A stretch of DNA of 64,000 nt from Virgibacillus sp. 7505 (GTDB taxonomy: Bacteria > Bacillota > Bacilli > Bacillales > Amphibacillaceae): NCBI RefSeq assembly GCF_002272135.1, contig NZ_NPBF01000018.1:124001-188000 (forward strand), in the 5' to 3' direction. The notes below the pieces were generated by a model that made no database searches, was not told where the DNA came from, and saw only the letters and a list, made by a program, of their open reading frames with translations. The position numbers and the translations under genes were made by a program. This document shows, in pieces, positions 36,060 through 44,816 of the stretch. Numbering within the stretch: position 1 is the stretch's first letter; each line of letters begins with the position of its first letter.

Positions 36060-36430
36060 TACGAGGTTTTAGAGGAGCAACAACTGTAGCTGAGAATGAT
36101 GAGAAACAAATTATCGAAGCAACTGCAGCTATGCTGGATGAAATAGTCTCGGAGAATGCGATAGACCCGGAGGATGTTGTCCAAGTACTCATTTCGGCTA
36201 CTCCCGATTTGACAAAAACATTTCCGGCAAAAGCATTGCGCGTCTTTCGCGATGACTGGACATATGTACCTGTCATGTGTATGCAGGAGCTGGCAATCGA
36301 AGGCGGGCTGCCTAAATGCATTCGTGTGATGCTGACAGCACGGACTGACTTGGCACAGAAGGACATTCATCATGTTTATCATGAGGAAGCAATCAAATTA
36401 CGTCCCGACTTAAAGGAGGAGCATCAATGA
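36056..36430 (+). CDS. aroH: Chorismate mutase, AroH class
   Basis: A 124-residue monofunctional trimeric AroH-type mutase. It opens MIRGFRGATTV with Arg7, has the VPVMCMQE segment with the family's active-site Cys, and Arg in CIRVMLTAR. It converts chorismate to prephenate. In B. subtilis trpEDCFBA follows here; in this genome hisC follows directly with a 4-nt overlap. Confidence 0.95.
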   Translation: MIRGFRGATTVAENDEKQIIEATAAMLDEIVSENAIDPEDVVQVLISATPDLTKTFPAKALRVFRDDWTYVPVMCMQELAIEGGLPKCIRVMLTARTDLAQKDIHHVYHEEAIKLRPDLKEEHQ

Positions 36431-37527
36431 GAGCAAAACAGATTTTGAATGAATTGACAGCTTACAAACCAGGAAAACCGATGGAAGAGGTTCGGAAGGA
36501 ATTTGGATTGGACCGCATCGTAAAACTCGCATCCAATGAAAATCCCTACGGTTTTTCAGCTAAAGTAAAAGAGGCCTTGCCGTCATTCGCAGATGAACAA
36601 GAGATCTATCCTGATGGATATGGTACAGCATTGAAAGAGAAATTGGCAGAGCGCTTTGGCGTAGGCTTAGATCAAATCGTTCTCGGAGCGGGCTCTGATG
36701 AAATCATTATGATGCTTTGCCGCACATTCCTTGCGCCTGGCCTTAACACGGTAATGGCACATCCTTCTTTTTCGCAATACCCGCATCATGCTTTGATTGA
36801 AGGGGCAGAAGTCCGGGCAATTGAAACAAAGAACGGGTTCCACGACCTTCCAGCAATGCTGGAAGCAATCGACGAGAAAACAGGAATCGTTTGGCTGTGT
36901 ACACCTAACAATCCAACAGGAAACCATATTGCCAAAGCAGACTTTGAAAACTTCCTTCGTCAAGTTCCAAAAGAGGTTCTGGTAGTAGCGGATGAGGCTT
37001 ATGTCGAGTTTCTGGAAACTGATGACTATTTTGATACACTAGCTGCTTTGAGTGAATACCCGAATTTGATCACACTGCGCACTTTCTCTAAAGCGTATGG
37101 TTTAGCTGCATTGCGCGTAGGTTACGGTATCGGTCATCCGGAAGTTATTCATAAGATTAACGTAGTAAGAAGTCCGTTCAATAATACGACAATTGCACAA
37201 AAGGCAGCGATTGTGGCTCTTGATGATCAAGAATTCATCAAGGATTCCATCGCTAAGAATAATCAAGTGAAGCATAACTTCCTGGCATTCTGTGATGCTC
37301 ACCAAATCAAATATTATGAGTCACATACAAACTTCGTCTTGATATACGACCTGCCTGTCAGCGGAGATACTGTCTTCCAGCATATGCTTTCCAAAGGCTT
37401 TATCATTCGTTCCGGCGACGCTCTCGGTATTCCGAACAGTGTCCGAATCACAATTGGTAATGAACAGGATATGACGGAATTCACTGTGTTACTTGATCAA
37501 TTCTTGACTAGCGTGAAAGAAAGCTAA
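36427..37527 (+). CDS. hisC: Histidinol-phosphate (and aromatic) aminotransferase
   Basis: A 366-residue class I/II PLP enzyme. The PLP lysine lies in TFSKAYGLAALRVGY, and SNENPYG and TPNNPTGNHI are family signatures. In B. subtilis this HisC works in histidine synthesis and also transaminates phenylpyruvate and hydroxyphenylpyruvate, which explains its place in the aro operon. It overlaps aroH by 4 nt. Confidence 0.95.
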   Translation: MRAKQILNELTAYKPGKPMEEVRKEFGLDRIVKLASNENPYGFSAKVKEALPSFADEQEIYPDGYGTALKEKLAERFGVGLDQIVLGAGSDEIIMMLCRTFLAPGLNTVMAHPSFSQYPHHALIEGAEVRAIETKNGFHDLPAMLEAIDEKTGIVWLCTPNNPTGNHIAKADFENFLRQVPKEVLVVADEAYVEFLETDDYFDTLAALSEYPNLITLRTFSKAYGLAALRVGYGIGHPEVIHKINVVRSPFNNTTIAQKAAIVALDDQEFIKDSIAKNNQVKHNFLAFCDAHQIKYYESHTNFVLIYDLPVSGDTVFQHMLSKGFIIRSGDALGIPNSVRITIGNEQDMTEFTVLLDQFLTSVKES

Positions 37528-37528
37528 G

Positions 37529-38626
37529 ATGGAGACGGTCGTAATCGCGGGACTTGGTTTGATAGGCGGCTCGCTTGCTCGTAATATCCAAACGCACAAG
37601 CAAGTTCATCTTATCGGAGTAGATCAAAGGGAAAGTACGTTGGAGTATGCCCTGAAGCATGAGATCATCGATGAAGCGTCGTCTTCTTTCCAAGAAGCAG
37701 CACGCAAGGCAGATATCATTATACTTGCTGCACCAGTTTCCAAGTCTGTCGAGCTACTTAAGGAGCTTGATAGTATGAAACTGGAAAAAGATGTGCTTGT
37801 AACCGATGTTTCATCAGTTAAGGGTCCGATTTTCCAGCAGGCTGCGTCCCTTCAGTCCGACAAAGTATACTTCGTCGGCGGCCACCCGATGGCAGGTTCC
37901 CATAAACACGGAATAGAGGCTTCAAAAGCGCATTTGTTTGAGAATGCCATATATGTTTTGACACCTGTTCAGAGGGCTAGGGAAAGTGATATCAAGCGGT
38001 TGGAGAACTTGCTTGATGGTACGAAAAGTAGTTTTATCACGTTATCGGCAGAAGAGCATGATGAGATGACCGGAGTTGTTTCTCATTTTCCTCATTTGAT
38101 TGCATCTGCACTGGTACAGCAGGCAAAGAAATGGGAAGCGAAACATAGCTTCCTTCCTAAACTCGCTGCAGGCGGATTCCGTGATATCACCCGGATTGCC
38201 TCGAGCAATCCCGGTATGTGGCAGGACATTTTCTTTCAGAACAAAGAGAAGATGGGGGTCCTGCTTGACGATTGGATTGAGGAAATGCAGGCTTTTCGAA
38301 AGCTTTTGGCAGAAGATCAGGGACAGCAGATTCATACCTACCTGGAAGAGGCGAAGCAATATCGGGACGGTTTAGAACCTCGGAAAAAAGGTGCAATCCC
38401 AGGGTATTACGATTTGTATGTCGATATTACTGACCGGCCCGGAGCTTTGCAGAAAGTTCTCACCATTGTCGCTGATGCTGGTTTGAGTATTGTGAATATC
38501 CAAATACTTGAGCTGCGTGAAGGACTGACGGGTGTTCTTCGCCTCAGCTTTTCAGAGCAGAAAATCCAGCTGAAGGCAAAAGGTGTGCTGGAAGTTTTCG
38601 GATATGAAGTAAAGATAGAAGATTGA
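37529..38626 (+). CDS. tyrA: Prephenate dehydrogenase with ACT domain
   Basis: 365 residues. The NAD-binding motif is GLGLIGGSLA (residues 7-16), and GGHPMAGSHKHGIEAS is in the catalytic domain. A C-terminal ACT domain (about 297-362, YDLYVDITDRPGALQKVL) suggests tyrosine feedback. It makes 4-hydroxyphenylpyruvate. It begins 1 nt after the hisC stop. Confidence 0.95.
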   Translation: METVVIAGLGLIGGSLARNIQTHKQVHLIGVDQRESTLEYALKHEIIDEASSSFQEAARKADIIILAAPVSKSVELLKELDSMKLEKDVLVTDVSSVKGPIFQQAASLQSDKVYFVGGHPMAGSHKHGIEASKAHLFENAIYVLTPVQRARESDIKRLENLLDGTKSSFITLSAEEHDEMTGVVSHFPHLIASALVQQAKKWEAKHSFLPKLAAGGFRDITRIASSNPGMWQDIFFQNKEKMGVLLDDWIEEMQAFRKLLAEDQGQQIHTYLEEAKQYRDGLEPRKKGAIPGYYDLYVDITDRPGALQKVLTIVADAGLSIVNIQILELREGLTGVLRLSFSEQKIQLKAKGVLEVFGYEVKIED

Positions 38627-38637
38627 AGGTGGAAGCA

Positions 38638-39927
38638 GTGACAGATGTACGACTCAAACCTACAGCAAAGGGACTTTCTGGTTCTATTACCGTTCCAGGC
38701 GATAAATCGGTTTCCCACCGAAGCATCATTTTCGGTGCTTTGGCCAAAGGAAAAACTACTGTCCGTCATTTCTTGACTGGAGAGGATTGTCTTCGGACGA
38801 TAGATGCTTTTCGAGCGCTTGGTGTCTCGATTCAACAGGATGGGGATACGGTTATCATCGATAGCGCAGGGAAAGACAGCTTTACAGAACCGACTGTTCC
38901 GATTTACTTTGGTAATTCTGGAACAACGGCCCGCCTATTGCTTGGTGTTTTTGCAGCCTTGCCATTTCATATAACAGCATATGGGGATGCATCACTTACT
39001 AAACGACCGATGGATCGTGTTGTGATTCCTTTGCGACAGATGGGGGCAAAAATAAATGGGCGTGAGCAAGGGAAGTATTTGCCGTTGGCCATTGACGGAC
39101 AAAATCTCTCAGCTCTTACATACCACACCCCAGTAAAAAGTGCACAAGTGAAATCAGCTTTGCTGCTTGCTGGTTTGTTGGCAAATGGCGAAACGCAGAT
39201 TTCTGAAGATGTCAAGACGAGGGATCATACCGAACAGATGCTGAGAAGCTTCGGGGCGAGCATTGATGTAACAGGAACGACAGTCACGGTCAAAGGCGGC
39301 CAGCAACTCGTCGGCACAGATGTCTATGTTCCAGGAGATATTTCATCGGCTGCTTTCTTCCTGGTTGCGGCATGTCTTGTTCCAGGCAGTGAAATCGTAC
39401 TGACGAATACAGGTTTGAACGATACCCGAACCGGCATTTTGGATGTGCTGCAGCAAATGGGAGCTGATATGGAAATCAAAGAGCATGACATTCAGGCAGG
39501 CGAGCGAATCGGAGATATCACGATACGATATCGTCCTTTGAAAAGTACAGAGATAGGCGGAAACATAATCCCCCGGCTTATCGATGAGCTGCCTATCCTG
39601 GCATTACTGGCTACGCAGGCTGAGGGAGAAACAATCATCAAGGATGCGGAGGAACTTCGGTACAAGGAAACCGATCGAATCGAGGCGATTGCAGCTACAC
39701 TGCGGAGTTTTGGTGCTGAAGTGGAATCGACACCTGATGGAATGAGAATTCCTGGAAATCAATCCCTTACAGGTGCAACTGCTGATTCTTTCGGTGATCA
39801 CCGAATCGGGATGATGATTGCTATTGCCAGCTTGATTGCAACAGGGGAGACAGTTTTAACTGATGCGGACAGCATCAATATCTCTTACCCATCATTTTTT
39901 GCGGATCTACGTGCGCTGCAGGATTGA
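38638..39927 (+). CDS. aroA: 5-enolpyruvylshikimate-3-phosphate synthase
   Basis: 429 residues. Motifs include VPGDKSVSHRSIIFGAL, GNSGTTARLLLGV and KRPMDRVVIPL. The GNSGTT variant, in place of GNAGTA, is like B. subtilis AroE and other class II enzymes. It joins PEP to shikimate-3-phosphate. I use GTG 38638, five bases after GAAGGTGG, rather than TTG 38623. Last gene of the aro operon; a terminator follows. Confidence 0.95.
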   Translation: MTDVRLKPTAKGLSGSITVPGDKSVSHRSIIFGALAKGKTTVRHFLTGEDCLRTIDAFRALGVSIQQDGDTVIIDSAGKDSFTEPTVPIYFGNSGTTARLLLGVFAALPFHITAYGDASLTKRPMDRVVIPLRQMGAKINGREQGKYLPLAIDGQNLSALTYHTPVKSAQVKSALLLAGLLANGETQISEDVKTRDHTEQMLRSFGASIDVTGTTVTVKGGQQLVGTDVYVPGDISSAAFFLVAACLVPGSEIVLTNTGLNDTRTGILDVLQQMGADMEIKEHDIQAGERIGDITIRYRPLKSTEIGGNIIPRLIDELPILALLATQAEGETIIKDAEELRYKETDRIEAIAATLRSFGAEVESTPDGMRIPGNQSLTGATADSFGDHRIGMMIAIASLIATGETVLTDADSINISYPSFFADLRALQD

Positions 39928-39931
39928 TTAT

Positions 39932-39963
39932 GTCTGATTCCCAACCGGGAATCAGACTTTTTT
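39932..39963 (+). terminator. Rho-independent terminator of the aro operon
   Basis: GTCTGATTCCC and GGGAATCAGAC form a perfect 11-bp stem, loop AACC, then TTTTTT. Confidence 0.95.
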
Positions 39964-40047
39964 GCTGTTCTAAAGCTATTGCTTTAGGTTACACTGAAGA
40001 CAGATGGATAAGCCGAGAGGCGTGTAAATAAAAGGAAGTGTAAAAAA

Positions 40048-41301
40048 ATGGAAGAAATAAGAAAAGCAATAACTTATATGGAGAATAATCAGCCACAGGA
40101 AGCGGTTGATACATTAGAGGCTTATTTACCGGCTGCCAACGAGGAAGAGAAATTCACGATAGCAGAATTATATATGCAGTGGGGTATGCATGAAGAAGCA
40201 AAAGCAGTCCTGCTTCAGCTCGAGCAAATGTTCCCGGATGAGATGGAGCTTAAAATGATGCTTGCTGAACTTTTCATTGATCTGAATGAAGACCAGGAAG
40301 CAATTGATAAGCTGGATCAGATTGTGGAGGATGAGGACTATTTTATCCCAGCTCAAATGCAGCTTGCTGATTTGTATGAGGCGCAAGGTTTATTTGAAGT
40401 CGCTGAGCAAAAGCTGTTGGCAGCAAAACGATTCGATCCTTCTGAACCTGTCATTGATTTGGCATTAGGAGAGCTTGCTTTATCGACTGCATCCTACTTG
40501 AAAGCAATCACTTATTATGAAAAAGTCTACGAAAAGCAGACTGTCATGGGTGATATCGATATCGCCCTTCGCCTCGCAGAAGCTTATGCTGCTACAGGTG
40601 AATTCGAGAAAGCATTGACTTATTACCAGGAAACAGATGTCGATGATGTGGAACAGCTGTTCAGTTTTGGGTTCACGGCCTTCAAGCTAGCCAGATACGA
40701 TATTGCTATCAGTACATGGGAGAAACTTCTTAAAGAGGAAGCGGATTATCTGTCTGTCTATGAGTATCTTGCCAAGGCCTATGAAGAAGAGGGATTGATG
40801 GAGAAGGCATTCGAAAAGGCAGAAAAAGGTTTGTCATTGGATGAGTATAACCAGAAGCTCTATTTCACTGCGGGCCGTCTTGCAAGACAGCTTGGCAAAA
40901 ATGATCGCAGCTATTTCCTTATTCGTCATGCAATTGCACTCGACCCGGGTTATAAAGAAGCGATTCTCTATTTGATTGAGAATTTCAAGCTGGATGAAGA
41001 CCACGAGGCTATCATCGAATTATTGACGCATATCTTGGAGACAGATGAAGAAGATGCAGCGTACCGTTGGGAGCTTGCGCGTGCCTATAATGAAACTGAA
41101 ATGTTTGATGAGGCATTAAAGGCATATGGGGAAGCATATACTAACTTCAAAGATGATAGCGATTTTCTAAAAGAATACGGATATTTCCTATTGGAAGAAG
41201 GGAGGATGCAAGAGGCTGTCGAAATACTAAAAGAGTATCTTCGCCTGGAGCCATCAGATATCGAAGTAGAGGAGAATATCAACCGGCTCTTGTCTCAATA
41301 A
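40048..41301 (+). CDS. ypiA: TPR-repeat protein YpiA
   Basis: A 417-residue acidic cytoplasmic protein made almost wholly of tetratricopeptide repeats (for example DLALGELALSTASYLKAITYYEKVY, shown in part at residues ~135-160). It is probably a protein-interaction scaffold; substrates are unknown. AAGGAAGTG precedes the ATG. The aroA-ypiA-ypiB order matches B. subtilis. Confidence 0.88.
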   Translation: MEEIRKAITYMENNQPQEAVDTLEAYLPAANEEEKFTIAELYMQWGMHEEAKAVLLQLEQMFPDEMELKMMLAELFIDLNEDQEAIDKLDQIVEDEDYFIPAQMQLADLYEAQGLFEVAEQKLLAAKRFDPSEPVIDLALGELALSTASYLKAITYYEKVYEKQTVMGDIDIALRLAEAYAATGEFEKALTYYQETDVDDVEQLFSFGFTAFKLARYDIAISTWEKLLKEEADYLSVYEYLAKAYEEEGLMEKAFEKAEKGLSLDEYNQKLYFTAGRLARQLGKNDRSYFLIRHAIALDPGYKEAILYLIENFKLDEDHEAIIELLTHILETDEEDAAYRWELARAYNETEMFDEALKAYGEAYTNFKDDSDFLKEYGYFLLEEGRMQEAVEILKEYLRLEPSDIEVEENINRLLSQ

Positions 41302-41345
41302 ATGCATTGAATTGAAATCATTTCGCTTTCTGGGAGGGGGCACAT

Positions 41346-41915
41346 ATGAATATTTCCGTTACCATGCAGGATAAGAAGACGTTCATTCGCTGGTTCTTAG
41401 ATAATTACCAATTGAAGCGCAGGGAAAGTGTCTGGATCTTGAACTACTTGATAAATCATGATTCGTTTCTTGATAATGTGCATTTTATCCGTGAAGCAAG
41501 ATTCAGTCCCAGAGGAATCATCATATCCGCCCATTGTTCTGAAGAAGTGCCGTTCCGTTTCTACAAGGACAACATCGTTACAACCGATGCAGAGAAATCA
41601 TTCCATGATATTCGCATGAACAAGAAAGATCCTGTCTATATTCAACTCAATTTCAAGAATTCCCATCAAAGTATGGAATATGTTGCAGTGCTGGAAGACA
41701 ATCCTTTCTTGCCGGAAGATCATTATGTGACGAAAGAAGACCGGCAGCTGGCAGCGAAACTTCTGGATGCGTCACACCATCAATACAAGAAGAAGAAGCT
41801 GCAAGAAGCAATTGATTTAGCTCTTGATAAGAGAGACGAAGATAAATTCCGTTTATTAAGCAAGGCGATGCGACAATTGAAAGAAGAAGCTGAAGACACA
41901 ATTGAACACATTTAA
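41346..41915 (+). CDS. ypiB: YpiB family protein (UPF0302)
   Basis: A 189-residue soluble protein of the UPF0302/ReoM-adjacent YpiB family. It has conserved RRESVWILNYLINHDSFLDNVHF (in part) and a basic helical C terminus. The function is not established in what I can see. GGGAGGGGG precedes the ATG. In B. subtilis ypiF and qcrABC follow; here only a terminator and ypjA do. Confidence 0.85.
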   Translation: MNISVTMQDKKTFIRWFLDNYQLKRRESVWILNYLINHDSFLDNVHFIREARFSPRGIIISAHCSEEVPFRFYKDNIVTTDAEKSFHDIRMNKKDPVYIQLNFKNSHQSMEYVAVLEDNPFLPEDHYVTKEDRQLAAKLLDASHHQYKKKKLQEAIDLALDKRDEDKFRLLSKAMRQLKEEAEDTIEHI

Positions 41916-41918
41916 TTG

Positions 41919-41948
41919 GATGCGCTGTTATAGCGCATCTATTTTTTT
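41919..41948 (+). terminator. Rho-independent terminator after ypiB
   Basis: GATGCGCT and AGCGCATC form a perfect 8-bp stem, followed by TATTTTTTT. Confidence 0.9.
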
Positions 41949-41987
41949 ATCTTTCTAGTTAAAAATTTCAATAGAGAAGAAAGATTC

Positions 41988-41996
41988 TGCTAAAAT
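41988..41996 (+). promoter_or_regulatory. Extended -10 promoter candidate for ypjA
   Basis: TG-C-TAAAAT at 41988-41996, with TTCAAT about 18 bp upstream of the hexamer. Confidence 0.4.
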
Positions 41997-42067
41997 AAAG
42001 TGACTGCTTATTAAGAAGCAGGCTGGAATACATAAAAGAAAATACTTCATGAAAGGAAATACACAGA

Positions 42068-42652
42068 ATGTATCGTCTTCTATTTCACCGTTACAGCATG
42101 CTGATATTGTTTATCATTAATCTTATTGGGACGATCTACGGGTACATATGGTATGGCTGGCAGCTTGAGATTACACCGCCGATTTTCCTTCCCTTTGTAC
42201 CGGATAGTCCGACAGCCAGTCTCTTCTTCACTATCTTCCTTGGGTTATACCTGATTGGAAGACAAAATGGCTATATCGAAGCGCTGGCAGTTGTTTCATT
42301 ATTCAAATACGGTATATGGGCGGTCGTCATGAATTTGCTCACCATAGCCGTAGCAGGGTCACTTTCCTGGCAGGGGTATATGCTGATTGCCTCTCATTTG
42401 GGAATGGCGATTCAAGGCCTTTTGTATGCACCACTTTACCGAGTGAAGTTACGGCATCTTGCTGTAGCTGCCATCGTCGTTTTACATAATGACATCATCG
42501 ATTATGTATTCGACATGATGCCTATTTACGGCAACTTGATGGATTATAGCGATAATATCGGCTATTTCACATTCTGGCTCAGTATCGTTTCCATCCTGGT
42601 TGGATACATAGCCACGCAGCAAAAATCATCTTTACGAAATCTAAACAAATAA
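42068..42652 (+). CDS. ypjA: YpjA family membrane protein (DUF1405)
   Basis: 194 residues with about six hydrophobic helices. The pattern around NLIGTIYGYIWYGWQLE and PPIFLPFVPDSPTASLFF is typical of DUF1405. The function is unknown. ATG 42068 follows AAAGGAAATACACAG. It normally lies just after qcrC. Confidence 0.85.
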   Translation: MYRLLFHRYSMLILFIINLIGTIYGYIWYGWQLEITPPIFLPFVPDSPTASLFFTIFLGLYLIGRQNGYIEALAVVSLFKYGIWAVVMNLLTIAVAGSLSWQGYMLIASHLGMAIQGLLYAPLYRVKLRHLAVAAIVVLHNDIIDYVFDMMPIYGNLMDYSDNIGYFTFWLSIVSILVGYIATQQKSSLRNLNK

Positions 42653-42722
42653 GGCACATACCGACATACAAATACGTCTTTAAGCATAGGCTGTAGGAAC
42701 ATTTAAAAAAGAGGGGATGCTT

Positions 42723-43043
42723 ATGAAAAAGCTGCTTCTCGTCATTGTTCTGACAGCCTCTTTTTTTGTACTTGCCAATCTTGCTGAACTACTTCTGCAG
42801 CCGCATACAGAGGCTCTGTCGTCATCTTCCGACAAAACAGGTCAAACGTTTGATCAACAGTTCGAAGCGCTTCCTGCATATTTGTACAGTGTTGCCGTAC
42901 CGGACAAAAACAGTTATGGAACAGGACGATTCTGGGGAATACTTGGTATTAGTGCAAGCATTGTAGGAACACTTGTTTATGTTGGTTATAAGAAGTATCG
43001 AGCTGAAAATGACAAAAGTGTGAACAACGATCCTAATAGTTGA
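42723..43043 (+). CDS. Small membrane protein at the ypjB position
   Basis: 106 residues. An N-terminal signal-like helix (about 3-24), a short outer stretch of about 40 residues (FDQQFEALPAYLYSV), then a membrane helix (about 74-93) and a basic, Asn-rich tail. B. subtilis YpjB, a sporulation protein at this place, has the same ends but a far longer middle domain (about 260 residues in all). This may be a shrunken YpjB or an unrelated gene. ATG 42723 is used, 6 nt after AGGGG. Confidence 0.6.
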   Translation: MKKLLLVIVLTASFFVLANLAELLLQPHTEALSSSSDKTGQTFDQQFEALPAYLYSVAVPDKNSYGTGRFWGILGISASIVGTLVYVGYKKYRAENDKSVNNDPNS

Positions 43044-43109
43044 TTTTTTTCGAATTTTTGACTAAAATTGACCTTAATAAGTTCCAAATATTTTTATGGA
43101 GGAATGTAT

Positions 43110-43796
43110 ATGTCACTAGGTGCTTATATAATCTATATAGCACTTCTTCTGATTATCCCTTTATGGGCTCAATCGAAGGTAAAAAGCACGTATAAGAAGT
43201 ATTCGAAAGTAGAAACGTCATCTCTAATGACAGGTGCACAGGTCGCAAGAAAGATTTTAGATGATAATGGAATATATGATGTGCAAATTGAAGAAACACG
43301 CGGTATGTTATCTGATCACTATGACCCGCGTCATAAAGTAGTTCGTTTATCCACTGACAACTACCATGGTCACAGCATGGCTGCAGCAGCGGTTTCAGCC
43401 CACGAGGTTGGACACGCAATTCAGCATGCAGAAGGATACGGATTCCTGAAGTTCCGTACAGCTCTTGCTCCGGCAGCTGCATGGGGCAGCAACCTTTCCA
43501 TGTTCCTTATCATAGCAGGTGCTATCTTTGGATCCCTGCAATTCGTCGGACTTGGTATTGCGTTCTTTGCTATCGCAGTATTGTTCCAGGTTGTTACTCT
43601 GCCGGTCGAGTTCAATGCTTCTAACCGTGCAATGACACAATTGGTTTCAACAGGAATCATCCGGAACGATGAAGAGCGCTCAACTAAAAAGGTTTTGAAC
43701 GCGGCAGCAATGACTTACGTTGCGGCAGCTCTAGTAGCTGTAGCCGAGCTTGTACGCTTCATCCTTATGTTCTTTGTAAGCAATAACGAAGATTAA
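43110..43796 (+). CDS. Zinc metallopeptidase, YugP family
   Basis: A 228-residue membrane-embedded zinc peptidase (PF04298 type). The HExxH zinc motif is seen in SAHEVGHAIQHAEGY near residue 107, with helices before and after. The natural substrate is unknown; a membrane-protein quality role is a guess. ATG 43110 is 7 nt from GGAGG; the upstream in-frame ATG at 43104 is too close. B. subtilis has YugP elsewhere, so the location is not the usual one. Confidence 0.88.
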   Translation: MSLGAYIIYIALLLIIPLWAQSKVKSTYKKYSKVETSSLMTGAQVARKILDDNGIYDVQIEETRGMLSDHYDPRHKVVRLSTDNYHGHSMAAAAVSAHEVGHAIQHAEGYGFLKFRTALAPAAAWGSNLSMFLIIAGAIFGSLQFVGLGIAFFAIAVLFQVVTLPVEFNASNRAMTQLVSTGIIRNDEERSTKKVLNAAAMTYVAAALVAVAELVRFILMFFVSNNED

Positions 43797-43798
43797 CA

Positions 43799-43826
43799 AA
43801 AGGCATCCCGAGGGATGCCTTTTTTA
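43799..43826. terminator. Bidirectional terminator between yugP-like and pfpI-like genes
   Basis: AAAGGCATCCC and GGGATGCCTTT form the stem, with T-runs on both strands. Confidence 0.9.
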
Positions 43827-44348
43827 TTGTGCTTGTATGACCTTGATCAACTCTCGGAGGTAGTCGGGCAGATCAGGCGGCCGTCTGCTGCTGACAATAT
43901 GACCGTCTACGACAACAGCTTTATCATGCCATATCGCTCCTGCATTCGTCATGTCATCTTTTATTCCAGGAGTACTAGTGACATTTACACCTTCCAATAT
44001 GCCGGCAGAGATAAGCACCCACCCGGCATGGCAGATTTGACCGATTGCTTTCTTATGTGTGTGGAAATGACGGGTGATTTCCAATACACTTTGATAGCGG
44101 CGAAGTTTATCCGGTGACCATCCGCCAGGGACGAGCAAGGCATCATATTGATTCGGATCAACTTCATCAAACGTCAAATCAGAAGTCGCTGGAACCCCAT
44201 ACTTTCCTTTATAAGCAGTATTTGCTGACTCACCAGCTAAATACACTTCCGATCCTGCTTCGCGCAGCCGAAGTATTGGATACCACAATTCCAGATCCTC
44301 GAAATCATCACTGACAAACGATAGTATTTTCTTTCCAGTAAGTTCCAC
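43824..44348 (-). CDS. DJ-1/PfpI family protein (YfkM-like)
   Basis: A 174-residue class I glutamine-amidotransferase-like fold protein of the PfpI/YhbO/YfkM group. The nucleophilic elbow QICHAGWVLISAG holds the conserved Cys, and DFEDLELWYPI supplies the usual acidic residue. Members are general stress proteins with reported glyoxalase or deglycase activity. GTG 44348 has GAGAGGTGAG upstream. Before the insert described here, its 5' end would have lain about 75 bp from the yitT stop. Confidence 0.88.
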   Translation of the reverse strand: MELTGKKILSFVSDDFEDLELWYPILRLREAGSEVYLAGESANTAYKGKYGVPATSDLTFDEVDPNQYDALLVPGGWSPDKLRRYQSVLEITRHFHTHKKAIGQICHAGWVLISAGILEGVNVTSTPGIKDDMTNAGAIWHDKAVVVDGHIVSSRRPPDLPDYLRELIKVIQAQ

Positions 44349-44421
44349 GATCTCACCTCTCTCGATTATTCTTCTCCACTTTACCAATTCAAGTATCAAA
44401 ATGCATGCAAAACGTCAGTCG

Positions 44422-44473
44422 GTATTATACGGTTTTTTATTTTCATCCAGTGTAAACCCTTCTCCCATGACAT
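44422..44473. repeat. Left copy of a 52-bp direct repeat (yitT 3' end)
   Basis: Matches 45507-45558 in the same orientation with one mismatch (C at 44457, T at 45542). On the minus strand it encodes the last residues of YitT (MGEGFTLDENKKPYNT). The frame continues past the repeat to Asp and a TGA stop, so it is a second, orphan gene end. Confidence 0.95.
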
Positions 44474-44816
44474 ATTATTACTTCACGCTTTAAAAAAACT
44501 CGTAAGCATAAGTTTGCTTTGCTTTCATAGGCAGCTAGGTTTATCGATAAAGGTAGATTTCATGCTTTCTACGAATTATAATCAGTTTTAAATGAAATCA
44601 ACCGGTATCACTAATGTATTCATAGAAAAACTTTACTCTTATTAACAATGTTATAAATTTTAAAGTTCAAGTTTACTATCGATGAGTTTTATAAATAATA
44701 ACAGATTGAGAATATATAATAGAGATAATTATTAAATTCATATTTTTTGAAAATATTATCCATATTATCCAGTAAATATGTTAAGATTTACTTAAAATAT
44801 AAAAGGAGGAATAATT
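44474..44816. other. AT-rich non-coding stretch in the insert
   Basis: No gene seen. Composition is strongly AT, unlike other gaps here. A possible extended -10 (TG-T-TAAGAT) lies about 45 bp before the secreted-protein gene, but its -35 is poor. Confidence 0.55.
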
